NCBI RefSeq assembly: GCF_958295425.1
Contig: NC_081154.1
Location: 16,408,864 to 16,472,863 of the forward strand
Length of the DNA: 64,000 nucleotides
From: Solea solea
Lineage: Eukaryota > Chordata > Actinopteri > Pleuronectiformes > Soleidae
Direction: 5' to 3'
The translations under genes were made by a program, and so were the position numbers. The notes beneath the pieces were generated by a model. The model was not told the DNA's origin. It searched no databases and saw nothing but the letters and a program-made list of their open reading frames with translations. Shown here piece by piece: positions 35,040 to 47,114 of this stretch. How positions within the stretch are numbered: position 1 is the first letter of the stretch; the number at the start of each line of letters is the position of its first letter.

Positions 35040-35215
35040 TTCTGCTTTTTATTAAAATGAGGTGAAGGCTTGGCCAGGCTGCCAGCACAGCCTTCACGAG
35101 CAGCTTTTGGCAAGTGTCTTTGCCCAGGGACACAACTGGCATGTAGACTTAGTGGAGGTGGGAATTTAACAAGACCTTCCAGTTGACAGACAACCCACTG
35201 AGTCACTGGCACCCC
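35040..35215 (-). repeat. tRNA-derived SINE, minus strand
   Basis: On the complementary strand, cagtgactcagtgggttgtc provides an A-box-like region and ggtcttgttaaattccc a B-box-like region. The internal block gtgtctttgcccagggacac is shared with the SINE at 62785-63000. Confidence 0.6.
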
Positions 35216-36388
35216 GTGAGGTCACGCTGAGGCGAAGTTTGCATTATTTCTACCTTTCACAGACAAATTATTGCACGTGGAAGATGTGTTTCAGTGTGCT
35301 TTTGTAAAACAACTTAAATACACTGTGATTATTAGACGTGTGATTGGTTCATGCACGTTCCTGTATTTGACAGGTGGTATCTGTATCTCTTCTTCTCCCG
35401 ATGTGTGAACACAACTCATTGTTTCTCCTTCTTTTCTGAGGTGTTATTTCTTAACTTGTAACATTTCGCTCACAGGACTTTCCGTTGTCTTTGTCGGTAA
35501 ACAACTCATTAACATTTTATGAAGTAAGCATTCCTTCAGAAGTCTTCTCCACATTTGTCGAAAAACAAAAGGACCAGGGTGATTAAAACCAGACAGAGAA
35601 TGAAGTCGTTTCATGTAAAACAAAAACAAAAAGAATATGAAGAGGAGCTGCAGCTACAACAAAACAAATGGAGGGAGTAATTTAAACCAGTAAAAAGCAA
35701 AATAGACTGATTAAGGCTTTCACGTTCAGTGACACTCTGACGCTTCTGGGCAGAAACGAGACAAATGGGTGTTTGTGCGGCTTGCTTTTCTTCTTCCTCT
35801 GATAACTTAATATCCAGCTGTCCAACTCACTGAACTCATTTATGTGGACAGAAGTAACATCGCTCAGTTGCGCTGTTACAAATGGTAACTGGTTTTTCGA
35901 CCACGTTCAGACGTGATATTAACATGAACTGTAAAAACTCTATGGTGTGTGTGTGTGTGTGATTACAATGGTGTGGCTGCTGTATTTTGTATTAGTTGGG
36001 CATTTGGTATGTTATTGTGAAATTTTAAATTTAAATTTTGACGTAGTTCTGCCCATGCGTGATTCTTGAGCCTGATAAGACGTCAGCGTCGACGAGCAGC
36101 CATCAGTTTTATTTTATTTCTTAAAAAAAGGGACAGTGTACATTAATTTGTATGATTCATTTTCATAAATCAGGTAAATGTATCAGATTTACAGCATGAA
36201 CACTGACAAACAGGCAAACCCTGTATATATACAACATACATGAGACCAAATCAGACAGGTACAAAGTTAACAACATACTCCAAATGATAAAATTACATGT
36301 GATTACATGTTTTTGAAGTTTCTATTTGTAGTTACTAAGTTATAGTGTGTTCCGTGTATGTGCTGCTCAATAAGACATGGCTGACACA
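35216..36388. other. Anonymous sequence, no gene seen
   Basis: A short (TG)n lies at 35945-35961. The segment 36115-36260 (aagggacagtgtacattaat) and 50110-50180 (cagggacaatacatctaaca) may be ends of one LINE family. Confidence 0.4.
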
Positions 36389-36590
<202 letters not shown>

Positions 36591-36593
36591 TTA

Positions 36594-36642
36594 TATGGAG
36601 CAAAGAAACCAGAAAATGTTCACATTTTAGAAGCTGAAAAAA
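36594..36642 (-). repeat. hAT-derived fragment resembling the 42-bp minisatellite unit
   Basis: The complementary strand reads ttttttcagcttctaaaatg then tgaacattttctggtttctt. The unit at 13606-15262 reads tttttcagcttcttaaatg then tgaatattttctac. I recall this sequence as internal to the hAT-like family that ends at 54524. Confidence 0.5.
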
Positions 36643-38454
36643 ACAATTGCCCTGCTGTGTTCTTGAAAAATGGGATGGACACACGGGCAGATAGATGTCA
36701 CCATCGTCGAGGCAAAAATGAAAGTATATACTGGTAATACACGCCGTGAGAGCAATAACTCAAAAACACGGGCACATATTTGGCTGTAAAACATCATCCT
36801 GAGCGAGTCAATAATGTTGTTGGTTGGCTGAGGTAATTCCATTCAATAATGCTTTTACAAGACGGCTCCACTCCGGTGCAGTGTGAGTGTGTGAGCAAGA
36901 AGTGAGCTGCAGGGGCTCATTATCCTCCGTTTCATCCTCTGTCTCCGCAGTTCACACACTTCTGCTTTTATATGCGGAACTCTGGATTTCTGTTTGCTCA
37001 ATCAATTTACCACAGCTCAATTTAGACATAGGCAACATTAAAAAAAAGAGACTCTAAAATAAAGATGCTCTTAAAACCGAGGGCTCCTGAATAATCCGGG
37101 ACCCAGGGGCGGATTATTGATACATACACACATTTAAAGCCTCACTCTGCACGTAATCAACATATAAGAGGCATAGGACAGATTGTCGAGGTCAAGTTTA
37201 TAGCACGTTTAAAAACATCAAAAGTTTTGTCAAAGTGCTTCACAGTTAAAAACAGGAAAATAAAGTCATACAAATAACAATAAATACAAGATAATATAAA
37301 AACTAATTCTGAATTAAGATGTTATACTCCACTCCAGTTGAAAGCCAAGGAGAAGAGGTGAGACTTTAGCAGTGAGTGTGCTTCTGTAGCAGTTTACCAG
37401 TGAGTCTGGGCAGTGCATATACTTGAATCAGCCAATGAAAATGCTCGATCCCTCTAAGTTTCGACCTGGATCTAGATCTAGGAAAACGTCGCAGAGAAAC
37501 AGGTTGGCTCCCACGTAGCTTGTGTCAGCGCTTGTGTTATGTTGTTTTAGACGATGCAGTTCATTGGTGACACTCATAAAGTTGTCTTTTTTAACATTTT
37601 TCTGTCACCATGCACTTTGGGTCCAAGTTATGTGGGAGCCAAAGTGATGACGAGAGTAAAATTATACATCTGTGGTATCACATTAGATACCTCTAATTAT
37701 TTTGTCGGACGTGGACGGGGAACGAGTTCCAGAGCGACTCCAAGCCTGTGACTACCTCCAAAACTCAGTAGCCAATCAGCAGGCAGCGTCCTAAGGCCCT
37801 CCCACAAACAGAAAACCAAACAAATCAGTGAAAAGTGTTGTTTGAAAATACTGACACAAACCTAATTCCACCACCATGTTTCTGCAGCAACCTTTAACCA
37901 ACGTACCAGCCAGAGCATGTGTTTGTGTTTTTATTAAAAGCTACCACACGTAAGCCTAAAACGTAAACCAACAAAGAAGAATGAGGACAAACACGTAATC
38001 AGATGATTAACAAACTCAATGACTTCCTTTCTGGTGTCCAAAGCAGGTGTGCTGTGACGACCCCGCCCATATTGAGGAGCTAATATGAAGAAATGGAAAA
38101 TGATTTGTCCAGTACACTGAAGCTGAACTGGACTATGAGGTCCTGTGCATCAGCTGATGTCAGGTTAACCTTTCTGGAAAATAAGCAGATATCTGATGAA
38201 GTACTTACAAATAAATGAAAAATTAAAAAAAATCCTCTATGCTGCCAACAGGCCTGGCAGATTCCTTCAGAAATACATCATTAGTATAATGCAAATATTC
38301 ATATCCCAAATTAATTAAGTAATGAAAGCTACTTGTAAGAATTATTGAGGTCAGAGCAATTACAAATAAATCAGGCATATGTAATTGTTTTAAAGACAGG
38401 CTGAGTCATTGAGGACTGCAACAAATAAGCAGAATAAATGTGTAGAAACTTTAC
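36643..38454. other. Anonymous sequence with a repeat-like block at 37190
   Basis: 37190-37260 (gtttatagcacgtttaaaaa, caaagtgcttcacag) resembles a dispersed fish repeat. No gene was recognised. Confidence 0.4.
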
Positions 38455-38600
38455 ATCCTTCCGTCCACTTTCTATCGCTGATCCAAAAGTCAGTAAAACA
38501 CATATGTCCCAGACATCCCTCAACTCAGCAGTGCTTTCCAGCTCCTCCTGGGAATCCCAGGCCAGATGGGATATGTAATCCCTCTATGGGATTTTTTTGT
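38455..38600 (-). pseudogene. LINE ORF C-terminus and 3' tail, minus strand
   Basis: The minus strand reads RDYISHLAWDSQEELES then TAELRDVWD. It matches the 'RDYISHLAWERLG.P.EELE...GERDVW' ending of a common fish LINE polyprotein. After it the complementary strand carries gcgatagaaagtggacggaag, comparable to that family's gcggaagaaaatggatgg tail. A few residues are deleted between the W and SQEE. Confidence 0.6.
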
Positions 38601-38821
38601 TGCTATTTACCTCTGTATGGAACAAACTGTGACCCCAAAACTGAGGTAAGTAACAAACCATTACAGTACTGACATAGTGTATAGTTAGCAGAAAATCTGA
38701 TATAAGGAAAACATTACTGGAAAAAAAATCTCCTTTTTATAACTGAAGTTGAGTCATGTTGTAATAAGCTTGATACCAGCATCCAGAATCCAAATCAGTG
38801 ATTGTGCTGCCTCCATCAACT
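38601..38821. other. Anonymous spacer
   Basis: Nothing recognisable. Confidence 0.4.
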
Positions 38822-39770
38822 TCTTCTTTTCCTTTCGGCTGCTCCCTTCAGGGGTCGCCACAGCGAATCAACCTGCTCCATCTCACCCTGTTCTCTGTAT
38901 CCCCCTCTCTCACACCAACTAACTTCATGTCCTCTTTCACTACATCCATAAACCTTCTCTTTGGTCTTCCTCTAGACCTCCTGCCTGGCAGTTCCAACCC
39001 CAGCATCCTTCTACCAATATACTCACTATCTCCTCTGTACAAGACCGAACCATCTCATTCTGGCCTCTCTGAGCTTATCTCCAAAACATCTCACATGTGC
39101 TGTTCCTCTGATTGGCTCATTCCTGATCCTATCCATCTCCGTCACTCCCAAAGAGAACCTCAACATCTTCATCTCTGCTACCTCCAGCTCTGCTTCCTGT
39201 CTTTTCCTCAGTGCCACTGTCTCTAGACCATACAGCATCACTGGTCTCACCACTGTCTTGTATATCTTTCCTTTCATTCTGGCTGATACTCTTTTATCAC
39301 ACGTTACCCCTGACACTTTTCTCCACCCATTCCAACCAGCTTGAACACGTTTCTTCACCTCTTTTCCACAATCTCCACTGCTCTGGACTGTTGACCCTAA
39401 TTACTTAAAATCCTCCACCTTCTTTATCTCCACTCCCTGTAGCCTCATGGTTCCACTTGGGTTCCTCTCATTCACACACATATATTCTGTATTGCTGCGA
39501 CTAACCTTCATTCCTCTCCTTTCTAGAGCATATCTCCACCTCTGGAGCTTTTCCTCCACCTGGTCTCTGCTCTCACCACAGATCACAATGTCATCTGCAA
39601 ACATCATAGTCCATGGAGATTCCTGTCTAACCTCATCTGTCAGTCTGTCCATCACCACCGCAAACAAGAAGGGACTCTTCTCTACATCAGGAACCCTGAT
39701 GTAGTCCCACCTCCACCTTGAACTTCTCTGTCAGTAGTCCCACCTCCACCTTGAACTTCTCTGCCTTCAT
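38822..39770 (-). pseudogene. RTE-clade LINE relic (Rex3/Expander-like), reverse transcriptase part
   Basis: Reading the minus strand from 39770 to 38822, the frames carry FKVEVGLHQGS (reverse-transcriptase block before the active site), SPFLFAVVMDRLTDEVRQES, then PWTMMFADDIVICGES with the F-A-D-D catalytic box. Next come LERRGMKVSR..TEYMCVNE, KKRVQAGWNGWRKVSG, RPVMLYGLETVALRKRQ, GRRMLGLELPGRRSRGRPKR and a GDP end. The order is that of RTE reverse transcriptases. There are at least three frame breaks, one between QGS and SPFLF. A 33-bp direct duplication lies at 39702-39763. The 3' end is followed by a gaagaag-type tail (38822-38835). The apurinic endonuclease half is missing. Confidence 0.85.
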
Positions 39771-40128
39771 CAACATTATCCTAAATTCAAATTTACTGAT
39801 GTGACGCAAGCTTACCAAACCATGCAGCAGTAGACCAGCAGCTACTGTCTCTACGTGAGCTCAAATCTTTGATTTTGTCAGTGGACTTTGACTGGAAACT
39901 TAAAGTTTGTCACTTTACTGCACCAGAGAAAGCTGCCTGATATTGTAGACTCAAGAAAGAGGAACTTCTATTGGGTGAACATTTCATTTAGTGGCTTTTC
40001 CCTTGTGTCCCCTGCTGGCAGCCATGCTTCCTGTGAACAAATGTCTCAATGTCTCACACAGCACAGTCAGTGTGACTCTGTCAGACCCTTATACAACCAT
40101 GTTTCAAAATACATAAACTATCCCTTTT
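39771..40128 (-). repeat. Dispersed repeat (ctgcaccaaagtcc family), minus-strand copy
   Basis: Contains gtcagtggactttgactgga and ends aaactatcccttttaagg. The copy at 49485 begins agtgatagttcaggtttttt. Similarity is moderate and the left boundary vague. Confidence 0.4.
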
Positions 40129-40797
40129 AAGGGCTAATATAACCCGTGGAGTACCAGATATATAAGTAGGAGGAAAATGAAATAAAAAAGACACTGCAGG
40201 ACATACAGAAGTGGACCACCACGCCTTTAAATAAACAGGGAAGAGGCCAACATGCCTGTCTGTGAACTCTTGACAGTTCTCTCACTGCATCCTTTAATAA
40301 GCTCCGCTGCCACATCCAGTGGACCCGACTTTGACAGTCCAGAAGAATCAGTCACTTTAATGTGGCCTCGAGAGCTGACCAACAGGAGACAAAGGAAGAA
40401 GGAGGCAGGAAAAATGTCTCCATGCGCTTCTGCACATTCTGCTCCGGCCTGAAGATGATGAAAGTTGCACGGTGCAGAAAATCTCTCACACACTTTGGCT
40501 GGCACAAATGAGGCCATAAGGAAACACAGTGCTGGTTCTTCAATCTTCACAGTGTGTGTGTGTACAGAGGGAATTAAGCCCAAAGACATGGAATAATGTT
40601 CTTTAAGCAAAAAGCCTTATTGCGTGCCAAAAACTGCTCTTTTTTAACTACATAACTTATCTCCAGTTACAAATGTAATACAATTTGGGTGGTATAAGCG
40701 GGTATGATTGGTGCCTCATAGCAAGTAGGTTTGCAGTTTGAATCCTATATTGGTCAAGTGTTCAGCAAGGATTAATAATGATAGAGAATTTATTTTA
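40129..40797. other. Anonymous sequence with a weak SINE head
   Basis: 40690-40740 (gcctcatagcaagtaggttt, gcagtttgaatcc) looks like the A/B-box region of a second SINE type. Nothing else recognised. Confidence 0.35.
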
Positions 40798-41048
40798 AGG
40801 GGCAGCCCATCGCTGAGCAGAAAAAGGGAATTGGGCTTGTAACCGGAGGCTTTGCTGATTTGAATCCCCGCCAGATCAAGGGCTGGGGTGCCACTGAGCA
40901 AGGCACCAAGTCCCCATTGCTCATTGTCAATTGACCCCAGCCATGGGGAGGCCACACCCACACAGGGAGGTTGCATCATGAAGGGAATCTGGCGTAAAAT
41001 CTCTGGCAAATATAGGAATCATCCACTGTGTCAACCCGCAGAGGGGTC
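40798..41048 (+). repeat. tRNA-derived SINE with RTE-type tail
   Basis: The head reads ggggcagcccatcgctgagc, gggcttgtaaccggaggc and tgatttgaatccccgcc (B-box GATTTGAATCC). The body reads gatcaagggctggggtgcca then ctgagcaaggcaccaagtcc. The tail has aagggaatctggcgtaaaat and atcatccactgtgtcaaccc, matching the RTE LINE 3' block at 58605-58640. This is a nearly complete copy and would have been transcribed by RNA polymerase III. Confidence 0.8.
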
Positions 41049-41299
41049 ATTTATTTTCTGGTTCTTTTAATAAAGCTCCTCATTTTATTAGTGACCTTTT
41101 ATCCCCATATAACCCTGATCGTACTTTGAGATTCTCTGAGATATTAACTGTTCGAGATTCTCACCTGACGACCTGAGAGTCCCAAGACTCAAGAAGAATT
41201 ACCTGACAGAGGAAATACAACATCAGAGTCAGTGGTTCCCTTTAAATTAAATTTCAAATTGTTCATTTATCTTCCTGCATTCCTGGATTTTACCTTTAA
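41049..41299. other. Anonymous spacer
   Basis: Nothing recognisable. Confidence 0.4.
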
Positions 41300-41352
41300 C
41301 TTAGCTAACTTTAAGAAGCGCTATACAAATAAAGATTATTATTAATATCAGT
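41300..41352 (+). repeat. L2-like LINE 3' tail
   Basis: taagaagcgctatacaaata followed by aagattattattaat, the usual end of L2-type elements. Confidence 0.55.
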
Positions 41353-42269
41353 CAATGTCAGCAGAGATTCAGATGTGGAGCCACTCTCGTGTATAAAAGC
41401 TAACGTGGGGCTTAGGAGAGTGGGTTACAATCCAAATATATGAGTATTTTAATAACCTGCTCATGAAACTCATCTTCTTTCCTTGGCATGCAAACTGCAG
41501 CTTGAATTGACTGGAGATGGAGCACAAAAATGTCAGGCTGCATAAACCTAATATACTCACTCTCATTCTTAGCTTCGTCTTTGAAATTCCAAGTCTTGCG
41601 TGGTCTCCATTCTTTGTTCAAACCTTGCACTACAATGCAATAAAACTGAAGAAAAAAACAAACAAAACAGAACTTCTGTGTGCTCCTGAACACTTTTAAT
41701 AGCATAAGTTAAAATACAGTGTGGTGTAATAGTATTCCTGACAGACCAAACTCAATTTCATGCATGGTTTGCAGGGAGCTTTTTTTCCTCATGATCATCC
41801 ATTACACTTAGATCTGTATACCACCGTTACCTGGCCCCACAATACGATTAGAAACAGTTCTTGTTACTGATAAACCGAGTTTGGGGTGTTTCGTCATTCC
41901 CTCACTAACTTACAACAAGCCACGTAGAGGTCTTTAATCAAACAATAACAACATATCTCGTTGAATGATGTTACTTTTGTGCAGAAAGCAGGGTACCGTT
42001 GTTTCGCGGAGCAACGTGGCCTCACAACCAGAGGTTCTGTCCCTCGTGTCCCCAAGATGCATCGCACTCAGCTGCAAAGCACCTACAGTAATTGTGCATT
42101 TCGGGTCACAGTCCAGTGGAGCAAGTGAAGGCGCTTCATCAGCAGAAAGCTTTGATGCAGTCCTGAGGTCACCAAATTTGATTAAACTCTTCAACTACAG
42201 CGCGAGATTCAATCAATCACAGATAGGATTTGTTTACCAACCCGCGTGCTTCCACTTCCGTGTCACCGC
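41353..42269. other. Anonymous sequence, no convincing gene
   Basis: Open frames on both strands at 41934-42393 (142 codons plus, 86 codons minus) overlap and show no recognisable domain. The segment 42000-42330 is relatively CG-rich. Confidence 0.4.
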
Positions 42270-42360
42270 ATTTTTTGACCCACGAGGGGTCCACGGGCCC
42301 CGCGTCGACTCGTCTTGTGAGTGTATTAGCACAAGACAATTCTACTTCATGTGCATTTGC
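42270..42360 (+). repeat. Inverted repeat arm 1
   Basis: Contains ttgacccacgaggggtccac, ctcgtcttgtgagtgtatta and gcacaagacaattctacttc. The reverse complement of 43752-43838 reads ttggacccacagcggctcca, cttgtcttgtgagtgtgtta and gcacaaaacgattctacttc. The arms are about 1.4 kb apart. Confidence 0.7.
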
Positions 42361-43489
42361 TTTAATTTATACCTTCTGTACTGTATGTACTGAGAACAAA
42401 AAGTCATAAAGGATAAATTGCTGTGTTACAGCAAGTTAGTGCAAGTGGACGCCATGGGAGAAGCGGCTCTTACAAGTTGCTCTCCCATCTTAGGTTGTGT
42501 CAGCACATTGGGTCCTTGAGTTTGAAGAAATTGCTCCCGTTAAGTCCTTGAATTTGACGTCAACCCTGAGACCTTGAGACCTTGTGGCAGTTGTTTTCCT
42601 CACAAGTAAAGTTAAAAGGATATTCAAAGATTCAAACTTGTGGGATCAATAAATCTTAAACAAAATGTATTTTCCCTATATCAAAGTCAGGTAGACAATC
42701 ATCTACAACCTTGTTTTCATCTAAACAAGCGTCCTCCGACCTGGAAGAAGAGCATTCATCTCTTTGAGCAGCCGTCTGTGAGAGGAGTTTGAGAAACAGC
42801 ACTAAGTGAGCTTCTGCAATGAATCACTTTGCTAACTGAAGGTCCACCAAGTGATCATTAAATGCTTATTTTAATAGAAAATATCCACCCTGTCATGAAT
42901 CAGCCCATGACAGGGTGAACATGCACAGAGCTTTTGCCATTTTCTGATAATTGTGGTCATCCTCTCATCCCGGTCACCAACTCTTTGAACCGCTACCATC
43001 TGGCAGACGCTAAAGAGCTGCCAAAGCACTAACCACCAGGTTCAGAGACACTTTCTTTCCCACAGCCATCGGCACACTAAATAAACAAAAAAATCCAATA
43101 ATGCTGACATCCATCCAATTAGCACTGTGAGGGCACTGTAAACACTTTTTATGGCTTTAAAATATCACTGAATGTCCGGGGTCTTGATTTTTTATGTTTT
43201 TGGACACATCATTAAAGGGCCACAGCTAATTCTGTTGTATTCCTATGCAAAGACAGTAAAAGCTTTCTGAAATCACAACAGCTATACACACACATAACAC
43301 ACAGGAGATGCTTTACTCTGCAATAAGAGAAGTGGGCAATGTTGATCTTATATTATATAAATATATTATGGCAACTCTGGTTTAGGCTGACTATTACAAA
43401 GATACACACACACACACACCTCCCCTTAAGATCTACTGGTCCTGACAAGGCAGTGTTGATGCCAAAAAAGGTCCCAACATGGTAGCAAT
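42361..43489. other. Anonymous sequence between inverted arms
   Basis: No gene. A short direct echo at 42885-42920 (ccaccctgtcatgaatcagc / catgacagggtg) forms a small inverted repeat. Confidence 0.4.
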
Positions 43490-43755
43490 GTGCAGTAGCT
43501 CAGTGGTAGAGCTAGTCGTCTTTCAGGTCAAAAGTTGTGGGTTTGATTCCTGGCTCTGCTACTCTACATGCCGCCATGCAGTCTATGAAACAATGTTCCT
43601 CCTGCCAGCAGTATGTGAATGGGAATGAGAGATGCACATACTGTAGATGCGCTGTATTAAAGTGTGAGTGAATGGCTGTGAATGGGTGAACGGCAAAACT
43701 GTAGTGTAAAGCACCTTTGAGTGGTCATCAAGCGCTTTATAAATGCAGACGATTT
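43490..43755 (+). repeat. tRNA-derived SINE
   Basis: The head reads gtgcagtagctcagtggtag, agctagtcgtctttcaggtc and gtgggtttgattcctggctc, with clear A-box (TAGCTCAGTGG) and B-box (GGTTTGATTCC). The 3' part reads agtgtgagtgaatggctgtg and agcacctttgagtggtcatc aagcgctttataaatgcag, a LINE-like ending. It abuts inverted arm 2. Confidence 0.75.
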
Positions 43756-43838
43756 ACATGAAGTAGAATCGTTTTGTGCTAACACACTCACAAGACAAGT
43801 CGGTGCCTGTGGAGCCGCTGTGGGTCCAAACTGCCAGT
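43752..43838 (-). repeat. Inverted repeat arm 2
   Basis: The partner of 42270-42360 in opposite orientation, beginning directly at the end of the SINE. Confidence 0.7.
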
Positions 43839-44687
43839 ATAGCAGGACATAATCCCCATGAAATGTAAACAAGTTTAATCTTTGAATTTGTCCATCGTTG
43901 ACATGGTTGAAAAATTCTGTGAGATGCTTGTACATCGTCTGCTTGCAGTAAAGTTGGTGAAAGTGCTGGAGCTTGAACAACATAAATGCTGAACAGCCTA
44001 ATAGGATAATTATGAAGGTAAATGGAAAATCTTCACTTTTTGTGAATATGTGGAAATGTCAAAGGCACTTCAGTGACCCTTTCAGAGTATTTTAAAGTAA
44101 GTGTATGTTATGATTTCCAGGCAACGGCAAATATAAAAAGACAGCAGAAGTTCCCACGCAGCTCTGCAGCAGATGAACAGGAGAAATGCACCCAGAGTGA
44201 ATGACAGATGCATGAGAGACGCAGGAATATACTGTACATCTGTACTTTAACTTTAAACATCTACTACCATCCTTCTGTCACAGTCACACACACACACACA
44301 CACACACACTCACTGAAATCTGTATTGAAGCAGGAAAAGCTGTATGGAGGCTCTGATTGATGTCTGCCAGTCCTTGTGGATGTTTGAGTCGAGCGTTTCA
44401 CTGAGGTTTCATCATTGTTTCCATTTCCTAACTGGGTACCGTTTATCCATGACAATAAAGGGGCGAAGGTCTGAGTCTGAAATTGTGATGTTGTGGTGAT
44501 GACACAACCGTGTCCCTTTGAACACAGACATGACTATTTTCCCTCAAACCACCACGTTTCCCCTATGGTCCACAGTTGACATCAACTCTCAATTTATTAC
44601 ACAGAACCGCTGAAACTGGAAACTGGAACGATTTGGTCTCTGTGGTACTTTTAAATAAAAGTATTTGAAATGAAAGAGGAAACTTTT
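43839..44687. other. Anonymous sequence with (CA)n
   Basis: (CA)n at 44282-44309. No gene recognised. Confidence 0.45.
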
Positions 44688-44965
44688 TGTGGCCACTTTA
44701 TCCTCCACATGAGGGTTGCAGGGGGATGGAGCCAATCCGGTTGACATTGGGTAAAAGGCGGAGTATCACTAGTCCTTTGCAGGACCAACATACATACTGT
44801 AACTGAACAACCAGTGCATGTTTTTGGACTGTGGGAGGAAACTGGAGAACGTAGAGAAAACACACACAGGGGGAACACGCAACCTCCATACAGAAAGGCC
44901 CTCAGTCAGACCGGGTTTCAAACTTCTAGACAACAGTGCTAGTCACAACATCACCGAATTGCCCC
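44688..44965 (-). repeat. tRNA-like SINE including dispersed repeat A
   Basis: The plus strand reads tatcctccacatgagggttg, tttttggactgtgggaggaa actggagaac, gggggaacacgcaacctcca and gaccgggtttcaaacttcta. On the minus strand the last block gives a B-box-like GTTTGAAACCC, so transcription would run on the minus strand. It is the longest copy of repeat A in the window. Confidence 0.6.
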
Positions 44966-45071
44966 TCTGGATTTTGTACTGATCATGGTTATTCTACAAG
45001 TCTACTTTCATTCTTCGCCACTGCGATACACTTTTTGTGGAAAAGTACGACTCAATTTAGAGCCCAAAGGA
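44966..45071. other. Anonymous spacer
   Basis: Nothing recognisable. Confidence 0.4.
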
Positions 45072-45250
45072 TATGGGGCAGCCCATGGCCAAGAGGTGAG
45101 GGAACTTGGCTTGGAACCAGAGAGTTGTAAGTTTGATCCCTCACCAGATCAAGGGCTGGGGTTCCCCCTGAGCAAGGTACCCAAACTCCCTATTGATCAT
45201 TGTGAATTGGATATTCTCAATCCAGTGTACTCCTAGTGCTGGTCCTAAGG
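45072..45250 (+). repeat. tRNA-derived SINE, left part (split)
   Basis: The head reads ggggcagcccatggccaaga, cttggcttggaaccagag and gtttgatccctcacc; the body reads gatcaagggctggggttccc. It is interrupted at 45251 by a hAT element and resumes at 45640. Confidence 0.8.
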
Positions 45251-45639
45251 CAGGGGTGTCTAAACGTTTTTTTAACGAAGGCCCAAGATTAGCGGGGGCC
45301 AATGGTCCCTTCAGACTTTTTTTTAACAGTAATGCACTGTTGTGTAATAATTAAATTTTCGCTGTTGTTTTTAAATGGCAATGTAACCAAATCGAAGCCA
45401 CGCAGGAGTGGGAAAAAAAAGGTCTTCTTTCACATCTGGAGTCGAATAACATAATAAACACCACAGGAGGTGAATGTATGTATCTGTCTGTCACAGGTTG
45501 GTTTCGATCCCGAGACTCTGGTTTCAAAGCGTAAGTCCTTTCTGTCCCAGTCCCTCTTGGGCCATAAATAATGTATTATAAAGCCGAACCTGAGGGCCGT
45601 ACAAAATCCAACCGAGGGCCATGATTTTGGACATGCCTC
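45251..45639. mobile_element. Non-autonomous hAT element inside a SINE
   Basis: The 389-bp element starts caggggtgtctaaacg and ends ttttggacatgcctc, imperfect inverted termini. It is flanked by a perfect 8-bp duplication, tcctaagg, at 45243-45250 and 45640-45647. Subterminal words gaaggcccaagattagcggg and gaacctgagggccgtacaaa mirror one another loosely. No coding capacity. Confidence 0.85.
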
Positions 45640-45725
45640 TCCTAAGGGAACCCTCCAAATGAGAGGGCTGCATCAGGCACAAAAATGAAATATGTGGGTC
45701 ATCTGCTGTGGTGACCCCAGACACG
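45640..45725 (+). repeat. tRNA-derived SINE, right part
   Basis: After the duplicated tcctaagg it continues aaatgagagggctgcatcag and gggtcatctgctgtggtgac, the RTE-type tail of the SINE that starts at 45072. Confidence 0.75.
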
Positions 45726-47114
45726 TCCTGTTCTCAGTTTTTAAACAGCCTGGAAAGGCACTTTCATAGCATGATGCTTAAGTAACACTGGAGCAGAGAA
45801 AAAGAACCACATCCTGCAACTTTCATATCTTTACATGTAGTGACCAAATAGTGTTACACCTGGAACTACTAGGCACACTAAAGTTGGTTATTTCCAATTG
45901 TCTGACCAAAATAATAGCAACAACCACGTCACTAACCCTCTGAACTAAATAGAACTTGGCAGTGGCAGCAAAGGGAACCTGCTGTTTTGGAGCTGCAAGT
46001 GAAAGGATGTGCAGCTGTGTATTATTAGTTATTTGGGTGAAACTGATTATGCACCATGTTATGATTACAGTATCTGAGGCATTTCTAATAAAGGAGGCAC
46101 GTCAGTAGCCTATTTAATATGAATTATTTGTTATGCCTCCACTGTTTGATTTTGTTCTTCATGCCAATGCCTCAGTCAGTGATGTCAAGACAGGTAATTC
46201 CCTTTTGGTGCGATGAAATATTTTGTGTCCATAAAAGTGCTAGTGTTCTCCAGAGGAGTTTGGTGATCAATCGTCCCCTCTCTGTGCACCCTCACCGTTC
46301 AACACCTTTTAAAAGTGTGTACTCAGAGGAGATGGAGTGAAAAGAATGTGTTCACTTAGACAAAGAGAAAAACACCGCCATCCATCCACACTCAAACGCA
46401 AGACTGAATGTAGCAATGCCTGCACTGTTAGCAGCCGAGACAGAACTCTAACATACAGTAATGTACCGATATACTTTCTGTGACAATAACTGACAAACTC
46501 TACATGTCTGAACTGAGTTTAACCCCAAACCTGTCAACGTACGCTAATCCATCTCTAGTCCAATTTGTTTGGTTAAGATTGGAAAAGACAGACCTGTCAT
46601 TACAAGAACTGAATGAAATGAATAATGTTTATATTCCCAGTCAAATTGTTTAAATCTGAGTCATTACAGATCGGATTTGATGGATCACATTCATGTCTTG
46701 CATCTGAATGTGACAGAACAACAGAAAATATTGTATTAAAGCAGGAAATATGCGAGATAACATAGGACATACTGTATCCAGGTCGATTCAGTAAACAGTA
46801 AGCATTGTCGTCAATGAACTCCAACAGCAGTGTCGCAAAGCTAAACAATGGAGGAGAGTTTAATTTCATCCTGCACCGTTGTAGGTACATCACCGTCTCC
46901 TCTAGTCAGCGCCTTGGTGTTTGCTCTAGAAGATTTTTTTCAGATTGGAGTCAAAAAAAACCCCAGAGGGAGTTAAAATATTCAACCACATCAAGTTCCT
47001 CTCCACACACAAAGATCGATGGTTGCGGCCCCTCTGCTGGTTGTTGGGAGAAGAACATACAGACTGGGGTTTTTCGTATTTAAATGTTTAAATACAATTT
47101 AAATTGAAATTTAA
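45726..47114. other. Anonymous sequence, no gene seen
   Basis: No feature recognised. Confidence 0.4.

Noticed and set aside
38798..39226. 142-codon plus-strand frame
   Set aside because: Antisense shadow of the RTE LINE relic.
43497..43560. tRNA gene
   Set aside because: A- and B-boxes are present, but the sequence does not close into a tRNA cloverleaf by eye and continues into a SINE body and tail.
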